33,443 bases of DNA from positions 1 through 33,443 of IMG/VR virus record IMGVR_UViG_3300035182_002588. One strand, 5' to 3'. Each line of letters begins with the position of its first letter. Positions within the stretch are counted from its first letter, which is position 1. The notes beneath the pieces were generated by a model that did no database searches, was not told where the DNA came from, and worked only from the letters and a program-made list of their open reading frames with translations. The position numbers and the translations under genes are program-made. Shown piece after piece: positions 28,771 through 33,443 of this stretch. The DNA is from a virus.

Positions 28771-30257
28771 CGTTGCCGGTGCCCGACGCCGTCTACCCGA
28801 CGCCAGACGAGATCCGCGACTCCCTCCTGCGCGCGGTCCGGTACGAGTACCTGCGCCTGGGGATCGATCGGAACACGCTGCCCGGGAGCGACGACTACTT
28901 CCGGATCGACAAGCTCGCCGGCCGCGTGGGCATCGCCATCGCCAACGGCGAGATCTCGAACGAGGATGCCGACCCGCTGACCGCGACGGGCGACCCGCTG
29001 AAGCGACTCGCCGCCGTCTTCGGCGTCTACGGCCGCCCCGCGGCAGGCAGCGCCGGCGCTGCGACCATCGGCGCCACCGCCACGGTGACGCTGCCGAGCG
29101 GGTGGACCGGCACCGCCCCCAGCGGCCGCAAGTACGTCGCCACCCCCGGCACCTACGCCATCGGCGCCGCCGTCTCGCTCCAGGCGATCTCGACCGGCGC
29201 CAGCACCAACCAGCCCGCGGGCACCATCATCACCTGGGACAGCGCGGCCATCGGCGCCCTGTCCCCCATCGCCGTCGTCACCGCGGCGGGGCTGACCGGC
29301 GGCGCCGACGCCGACGACGACGACGCGCTCCGCACGCGACTCCTGCAGCGCCTCGGCGCCGCCGCAGGCGGCGGCGACTGGCCGCAGGTCGTCCAGTGGG
29401 CCGAGGACGCCTCCGCCAGCATCGAGGCGGCCTACGAGTACTCCGCAGCCCAGGGCGCCGCCAGCTACGACGTGGCGGTCACCAAGAGGGGCGGCGACCG
29501 CACCCTCCCCCTCATCATCGTCCAGGCCGTGCAGGCCTACGTGCTCGCGCGCATGCCCGGGCAGCAGCAGGGCACCTTCACCAGCGTCACCGCCGAGCGC
29601 GTCGACGTCGTCCTCGCCGCCTCGCTGCCTCTGCCCCAGCTCGCCGGCGGCGCCGGCGGCGGCTGGCGCGACACGGTGCCCTGGCCCGCCGAGGACACGA
29701 AGGTCACGGCCTACAACACCGGCACGGGCGTCGCGACCGTCAACGCCACCGCGGCGCCGAGCGTCGGCGCCTCGATCGGCGTCTGGGATCCGACCTATGT
29801 GGACCCCGACGATGCGGCGGTCACCGGGCGCATGCTGGAGTACACCGTCGCGACCGTCGCCGGCAGCGCGGGCGCCTGGACCATCACCGCGCAGAACGGC
29901 TTCAGCATCTCGCCGCTGGGCGCGTACGTCTCCGCGGGGGCCGTCTCGCTCGTCTCCTACGCCCGCACGTTTGCCGACCACGTCGCCCTGCTCGGCCCCG
30001 GCGAGAAGACGGCGCTGCCCGAGCTGCTCCCCCGGGCCTCGAGGCAGCCGGCCCCCGATGTGCGCGCCCCCGCCGCGCTCACCAACCGCGTGCCGGACGC
30101 CGTCATCGTCGCCTACCCCGAGATCCTCGACCTCTTCTACACGAAGCGGGTGGCGACCGGGACGACCACGGCGCGAACGGCGCCCAGCGTCCCGGCGACG
30201 TCGGCGGACCCGCCGCACGTCCTCGTGCTCCAGCACCTCGCCATCCGCGCCGCCTGA
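28767..30257 (+). CDS. baseplate J-like protein (Mu gp47-like), 496 aa
   Basis: The family is supported by LKRLAAVFGVYGRPAAGSAGAATIG, TITWDSAAIGALSPIAVVTAAGLTGGADADDDDALRTRLLQRLGAAAGGGDWPQVVQWAEDASASIEAAYEY, and by the position. These segments are the conserved J-like core, which forms the wedge ring of the baseplate. The protein is longer than Mu gp47 (about 360 aa) because of a beta-rich C-terminal part (about residues 310-430: TKVTAYNTGTGVATVN; GAWTITAQNGFSIS). This may be an extra fibre-docking domain. ATGA couples it to the previous gene. Confidence 0.8.
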   Translation: MTLPVPDAVYPTPDEIRDSLLRAVRYEYLRLGIDRNTLPGSDDYFRIDKLAGRVGIAIANGEISNEDADPLTATGDPLKRLAAVFGVYGRPAAGSAGAATIGATATVTLPSGWTGTAPSGRKYVATPGTYAIGAAVSLQAISTGASTNQPAGTIITWDSAAIGALSPIAVVTAAGLTGGADADDDDALRTRLLQRLGAAAGGGDWPQVVQWAEDASASIEAAYEYSAAQGAASYDVAVTKRGGDRTLPLIIVQAVQAYVLARMPGQQQGTFTSVTAERVDVVLAASLPLPQLAGGAGGGWRDTVPWPAEDTKVTAYNTGTGVATVNATAAPSVGASIGVWDPTYVDPDDAAVTGRMLEYTVATVAGSAGAWTITAQNGFSISPLGAYVSAGAVSLVSYARTFADHVALLGPGEKTALPELLPRASRQPAPDVRAPAALTNRVPDAVIVAYPEILDLFYTKRVATGTTTARTAPSVPATSADPPHVLVLQHLAIRAA

Positions 30258-30270
30258 CCCCCGAGGCTCC

Positions 30271-30780
30271 ATGACCACGCCCCGCACCGTCGCCGACTTC
30301 GGCGCCCCCAAGGAAAATGCCGTCCCGGTCGCCGACCCGCAGAAATACGTGTCCGCCCGCGAGTACGGCCGCCTGGTCGACGACGTCGCGCAGATGTCCT
30401 GCACCAGCCCGAAGGCCTGGGTGCGCTTTCCGACCGCCCTCGCCAACGGCGTGGTGACGCCTGCCGCCGGCGGCAGCCAGATGGGCGCCGGCATCCTGAA
30501 CCTGCCGGCCGTCGCGCGAACCGGCGTCGGCATCTACACGGTGACCTATCCCGCGTCCTGGACCGACAACAGCGGGATCCTCAACCCGGACGGCACCACT
30601 GCCCCCGGCGCGACCGAGGACATCATCTTCAGCGACTCCCACGGCGCCGTCCGCGGCTCCGCCGCCGGCCTCGTGCAGACGTCCGAGAACGCCAGCGTCG
30701 TCACGGTCTACGTCTTCGACACCGACGGCGTCCCCAGCGACCTCGGCGGCAACGTAGGCGTCCGCGTCGAGGCCCGCTGA
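30271..30780 (+). CDS. hypothetical tail-tip or fibre protein, 169 aa
   Basis: A beta-rich, Thr/Gly-rich protein (GVVTPAAGGSQMGAGILNLPAVARTGVGIYTVTYPASW, DIIFSDSHGAVRGSAAGLVQTSENASVVTVYVFDTDGVPSDLGGNVGVRVEAR). The last part reads like the C-terminal domain found in tail-fibre-related proteins with V-x-V-x-V-x-DTDG-P-x-DL-x-x-NVGVRV. It lies between the gp47-like and gp48-like genes, where Mu has none. It may be a baseplate decoration or fibre. Confidence 0.5.
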   Translation: MTTPRTVADFGAPKENAVPVADPQKYVSAREYGRLVDDVAQMSCTSPKAWVRFPTALANGVVTPAAGGSQMGAGILNLPAVARTGVGIYTVTYPASWTDNSGILNPDGTTAPGATEDIIFSDSHGAVRGSAAGLVQTSENASVVTVYVFDTDGVPSDLGGNVGVRVEAR

Positions 30781-30781
30781 C

Positions 30782-31426
30782 GTGATCAACACCCCGCTCG
30801 CCGCCCCGCTCGGTGGCCCCGGCGAGTTCGAGGACGAGCTCGCCGCGCTCCTCGACGCCTACGCGCCGGGCTGGGACGCCGGCACCGAGACCCAGAGCAC
30901 CGCGGAGGCGCGGGTGCTGGCCCTCGCCGTCGCCATCGTCTGGGCCGTGAACCGCCGGACCTCGGGCCGCATGGTGCCCGGCCGGATGCTGGAGACCCTC
31001 ACCACCTGGGAGGCGGCATGCAGCCTCCGGCCCCTACCCGGTGCCACCCTCGCCGCGCGCCGTGCCGCGGTGGGCGCGCGCTTCCTCGGCTTCGCCGGCA
31101 ACACGGTGGCTCAGATCTACGACGTCTGCGCCGTCATGGTCGGCGTCACCTTCCTCGGCCTGGCCGCAGCCGTGTCGCCCACGCACTACGAGCCAGGCCT
31201 CAACCCTGGGCCGCCCGGCGCCGAGTGGTCCTCGGCCCGCGCGGCGCTCGCGGTGCAGCTCCGGCGCGCCGGCCTGCCCGACGCGGTCTTCCTCGACCTG
31301 GTGCGGCGCCTCCGCCTGGAGCTCCACGCGCTCTGCCCCGTCTGGATGACAGTCACGATCGGCACCTCCGAAGGCGCCCCGCTGGCCGGTGTCGCGGTAG
31401 CCGGTCTGACCCTGGAGGCACCATGA
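30782..31426 (+). CDS. baseplate gp48/YmfQ-like protein, 214 aa
   Basis: The start is a GTG one base after the previous stop. Features match gp48-like (DUF2313) proteins: LLDAYAPGWDAGTETQSTAEARVLALAVAIVWAVNRRTSGRMVPGRMLETLTTWE at the N-terminus, and a later LPGATLAARRAAVGARFLGFAGNTVAQIYDV with a C-terminal beta part. The family joins fibres to the baseplate. Gene order (after gp47-like) agrees with Mu. The next gene overlaps by four bases (ATGA). Confidence 0.7.
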   Translation: MINTPLAAPLGGPGEFEDELAALLDAYAPGWDAGTETQSTAEARVLALAVAIVWAVNRRTSGRMVPGRMLETLTTWEAACSLRPLPGATLAARRAAVGARFLGFAGNTVAQIYDVCAVMVGVTFLGLAAAVSPTHYEPGLNPGPPGAEWSSARAALAVQLRRAGLPDAVFLDLVRRLRLELHALCPVWMTVTIGTSEGAPLAGVAVAGLTLEAP

Positions 31427-32037
31427 TCCTCGGCTCGTACACCCAGATGCGCCGCCACTTCGCCGCGCCCGGCGCCGCCACAGCGCCAGACGGGCTGCCG
31501 GCGTGGCCCGGCCCGGCGCTGGGCGATGGGACGGGCGCCGTGGACAACACCGGCGCCTCCGCCCTGCGCGCCGGCGGGTTCTCCGGCACCCTCTACGCGT
31601 TCACGGCGGGCGCCCACCAGTTCCCAGCCACGGTGGTCGGCCCGCTCGTCGACCCGACCAAGCTCCCGAGCGGGGACCCGGTGTGGCCGCTCTACGTCAC
31701 CTGCGCCGCCTTCGTGCAGGACAGCGTCTACGGCGTCCACGAGTACGACTGGTACGTGAGCCAGCGGCGCGACGTCGGACGCTACCCGGCGCTCGGGGCC
31801 ACCGCGCTCGTCGAGCACGCGGCGCAGGCCCTGCTGGTGACGATGAACGACCCGTCGTCTTCGTCGGTCATCGCCATCCGCCCCAACGCGGCCGCGCTGG
31901 CGGTCCTGCTCCCGGGCCTCGCGGGCGCCGAGCTGCTCACCGCCAGCGCGTTCGCCACGCTGTTCCGGCACTGCCACCTCTACGCCCGCCGCCGAAGCGA
32001 TGGCGCCGTGCAGTGGGCGCGCATGTACCAGGACTGA
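31423..32037 (+). CDS. hypothetical tail-region protein, 204 aa
   Basis: An ATG inside an ATGA overlap starts this gene, placing it in the same unit as the baseplate genes. The sequence (GGFSGTLYAFTAGAHQFPATVVGPLVDP; HEYDWYVSQRRDVGRYPALGATALVEHAAQALLVTMN) is not a family I recognise. It has about equal beta and helix content and few Lys. Position after the gp48-like gene suggests a fibre, fibre chaperone or tail-associated enzyme. There is no visible lysis motif. Confidence 0.5.
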   Translation: MILGSYTQMRRHFAAPGAATAPDGLPAWPGPALGDGTGAVDNTGASALRAGGFSGTLYAFTAGAHQFPATVVGPLVDPTKLPSGDPVWPLYVTCAAFVQDSVYGVHEYDWYVSQRRDVGRYPALGATALVEHAAQALLVTMNDPSSSSVIAIRPNAAALAVLLPGLAGAELLTASAFATLFRHCHLYARRRSDGAVQWARMYQD

Positions 32038-32098
32038 TTTTTCGCGACGACGCCCGGCCGATCCGCGGCCCCGTCGAGCCCGACAACCTCCACCCCCA

Positions 32099-32138
32099 GC
32101 GCCCCCGCGGACCTTGCCGTCCGCGGGGCGCCCCTTTT
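32099..32138 (+). terminator. rho-independent terminator at the end of the tail block
   Basis: The arms GCGCCCCCGCGGAC (32099-32112) and GTCCGCGGGGCGC (32119-32131) pair along 13 bp with one bulged C and a 6-base loop, followed by CCC and TTTT (32135-32138). It lies 61 bases after the previous stop and 4 bases before the ATG of the next gene, an unusually tight spacing. Confidence 0.75.
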
Positions 32139-32141
32139 CCC

Positions 32142-32393
32142 ATGGCCAAGCAACCCGACGAAACCATCAAGCCCACCGACCAGGATCTCGCCGCGGCCGA
32201 CGCGCTGGAGGAGGCGATCGACGCCGTGCTCGAGCGCGGACGCACCAGCCCGACCTTCCTCTGCGAGGGCGAACTGCACACGAGCAGCATCGTCGTCCGC
32301 CACCTGCTGGCGGAGCGGTACCGGAAGACCCGCTGGCACGTCTACGACGTTGAGGCGACGGACCTGCCGCTCCGCCTCGAGGCGCCGCGCTGA
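32142..32393 (+). CDS. hypothetical small protein, 83 aa
   Basis: The ATG lies only 3 bases beyond the T-run of a strong terminator, with no ribosome binding site of its own. The protein is helical and acidic at the start (DQDLAAADALEEAIDAVLERG), then basic and hydrophobic (HTSSIVVRHLLAERYRKTRWHVYDVE). No family is recognised. Codon use resembles the neighbours, which supports a real gene. Expression is uncertain because of the terminator; read-through or a leaderless start would be needed. Confidence 0.45.
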   Translation: MAKQPDETIKPTDQDLAAADALEEAIDAVLERGRTSPTFLCEGELHTSSIVVRHLLAERYRKTRWHVYDVEATDLPLRLEAPR

Positions 32394-32404
32394 GGCCCGG
32401 CCGA

Positions 32405-32420
32405 TGTTCCACGTGAAAAG
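32405..32420. promoter_or_regulatory. parS-like site
   Basis: TGTTCCACGTGAAAAG matches the bacterial parS consensus TGTTNCACGTGAAACA except at the last two bases. The CACGTG core and TGTT/GAAA flanks are conserved. It lies in the 87-bp gap before the last fibre-like gene. Host ParB proteins bind such sites. No parA or parB gene is in the window, so use of the host system would be implied. Match by eye only. Confidence 0.4.
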
Positions 32421-32480
32421 CGATCAGCTGCGACACCAAGAAAGTTGACCGCGGGCGATCGCGGGCTGAGAGGCTGATCC

Positions 32481-33443
32481 ATGTTCGCACTGACCCCCGC
32501 CGCACCGTTCACCGACTTCATCTCCGTCATCCCGGCCAGCTGGCTCAACTTCGTCCGCGTCGCGCTGCCCGATACGTTGGATGCAGTTGCGGGCGGCGTG
32601 TACAACCTCATGCCCGGCCACACCGTCGACTTCCCGCCGGGCGGCGGCAACTGGGTCATCGACGCCCCGCTGAGCTTCAGCGACGCCTCCATCCCCGTCG
32701 GCGGCCACCTCATCGCCAACGGCTTCATCACGTGCAACGGCGCCTTCACCACCAACGGCGTCGCCTCCCTGCAGGGGACGAGGAACCTCCTCGCCGCCCC
32801 GACGTACGTCAACAACGGCGCCACGCTCAAGGTCGGCGACGCCACCTACGGCGTCGGCCACCTGGTCGTCGACGGCGCCGGCGGCGGCGACATGCGCCTC
32901 CAGGCCGGGGCGGACTTCGTGGTCACCGGCTCCGGCACCAGCATCCAGTTCCAGAGCGCCGCCGTGCTCAGCATGGCGAGCGGGACGACCGCGAACCTCA
33001 GCGCGACGGTGAACGCCTCGGGCCCGGTGAACCTCGCCGGCCTCGTCCGCTACACGGGCACGGAGCCGGCCGCCACCGCCGACCCGGGTGGGGACAACGC
33101 CATCTTCGGCGCCAACGTCGCCAAGGCCTGGGCGAGCATCACCACGGACGGGGTCGGCGGCATCACCCTCGACGACGGCTACAACATCCAGGGGGTGGCC
33201 TTCGTCGGCGGCGCCATCGAGATCACCTTCGCCCGCCCGATGGCCAACGCTAACTACGCACCGGTTGCCACGGCGATCCAGTCGATCAACGGCATCCACG
33301 CGCAAGCCATCGCGCGCACGACCACGAAGGTCACGGTCGCCGTCTGGTCTGGCCCCTCCTCTCTCGGTGGCCCCTCCGACACGCCCCTCGACACCAACCT
33401 CTCCACCGTCACCACGATGGTGACGATCTACGCGCGGCAGTAA
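32481..33443 (+). CDS. tail fibre/spike-like protein, 320 aa
   Basis: The frame ends with a TAA at the very end of the window. It is rich in Gly, Ala, Thr, Asn and Val with repeated short strands (GVASLQGTRNLLAAPTYVNNGATLKVGD; LSMASGTTANLSATVNASGPVNLAGLVRYTG), the pattern of beta-helical or trimeric fibre shafts. The C-terminal part (KAWASITTDGVGGITLDDGYNIQGVAFVGGAIEITFARPMANANY) resembles a fibre-tip domain found in many phages. It starts after a GAGAGG. Host receptor binding is the likely role. Confidence 0.6.
   Translation: MFALTPAAPFTDFISVIPASWLNFVRVALPDTLDAVAGGVYNLMPGHTVDFPPGGGNWVIDAPLSFSDASIPVGGHLIANGFITCNGAFTTNGVASLQGTRNLLAAPTYVNNGATLKVGDATYGVGHLVVDGAGGGDMRLQAGADFVVTGSGTSIQFQSAAVLSMASGTTANLSATVNASGPVNLAGLVRYTGTEPAATADPGGDNAIFGANVAKAWASITTDGVGGITLDDGYNIQGVAFVGGAIEITFARPMANANYAPVATAIQSINGIHAQAIARTTTKVTVAVWSGPSSLGGPSDTPLDTNLSTVTTMVTIYARQ

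Noticed and set aside
1-33443. tRNA genes, CRISPR arrays, insertion sequences
   Set aside because: No tRNA cloverleaf or 3' tRNA fragment was recognised, no regularly spaced repeats with unique spacers, and no transposase. The Mu-like tail is not accompanied by Mu transposase genes.
18961-33443. Lysis genes (endolysin, holin, spanin)
   Set aside because: No lysozyme, amidase or peptidase motif or typical holin pattern was found in the tail block. The LysM-like part of the 25641-26600 gene has no catalytic domain. Lysis genes are probably outside the window.

Overview
This window is a continuous, almost entirely plus-strand block of phage or prophage genes from a very GC-rich host (about 70% G+C or more by eye, with G/C-rich third codon positions). 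The genes are tightly packed, and many starts overlap the previous stop as ATGA, GTGA or TGATG. Clear Shine-Dalgarno sites (GGAG, AAGGAG) and a contractile Mu-type tail favour a high-GC proteobacterium or myxobacterium over an actinobacterium. This is an inference; no host gene is present. The window begins at an ATG and ends at a TAA.

Region 1 (1-6900) is the early, replication and lysogeny part. A chain of small coupled genes (1-2732) includes two zinc-ribbon proteins and two proteins resembling DnaA domain IV, one clear (2235-2732) and one degenerate (918-1400). They run into a 591-aa initiator (2729-4504) with an N-terminal winged helix and a C-terminal domain like DnaA domain I. No AAA+ ATPase domain is seen, so the DNA-binding and helicase-recruiting ends of DnaA sit on neighbouring genes without the motor. 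Iteron-like repeats lie in the linker-coding part of the initiator gene, an arrangement like the lambda O-gene origin. After a 400-bp non-coding segment come a zinc-ribbon gene, a terminator, a tyrosine integrase preceded by three sites spaced exactly 20 bp apart, and an XRE-type repressor with an inverted repeat on each side.

Region 2 (6900-9086) holds three genes of unknown role: a small helical protein, a zinc-ribbon/coiled-coil protein and an excisionase-like helix-turn-helix protein.

Region 3 (9087-18958) is packaging and head: small terminase, large terminase, portal (with an extra C-terminal domain resembling a zinc-protease-like family), two small proteins, a scaffold-like protein with a hydrophobic N-terminus, major capsid protein, and neck/connector proteins including a 42-aa gene.

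Region 4 (18961-33443) is a Mu-like contractile tail: fibre-like protein, small sheath-adjacent protein, sheath, tube, two chaperone candidates, a gp10-like protein, tape measure, a gpN/DNA-circularisation-like protein with a LysM-like end, hub, spike, gp46-, gp47- and gp48-like baseplate proteins, then fibre-like and unknown proteins. A strong terminator at 32099-32138 closes the tail block, and a parS-like site lies before the last fibre-like gene. No endolysin, holin, head protease or Mu transposase was found. The element is therefore a mosaic: tyrosine-integrase lysogeny, an unusual DnaA-derived replication module, a non-Mu head and a Mu-like tail.
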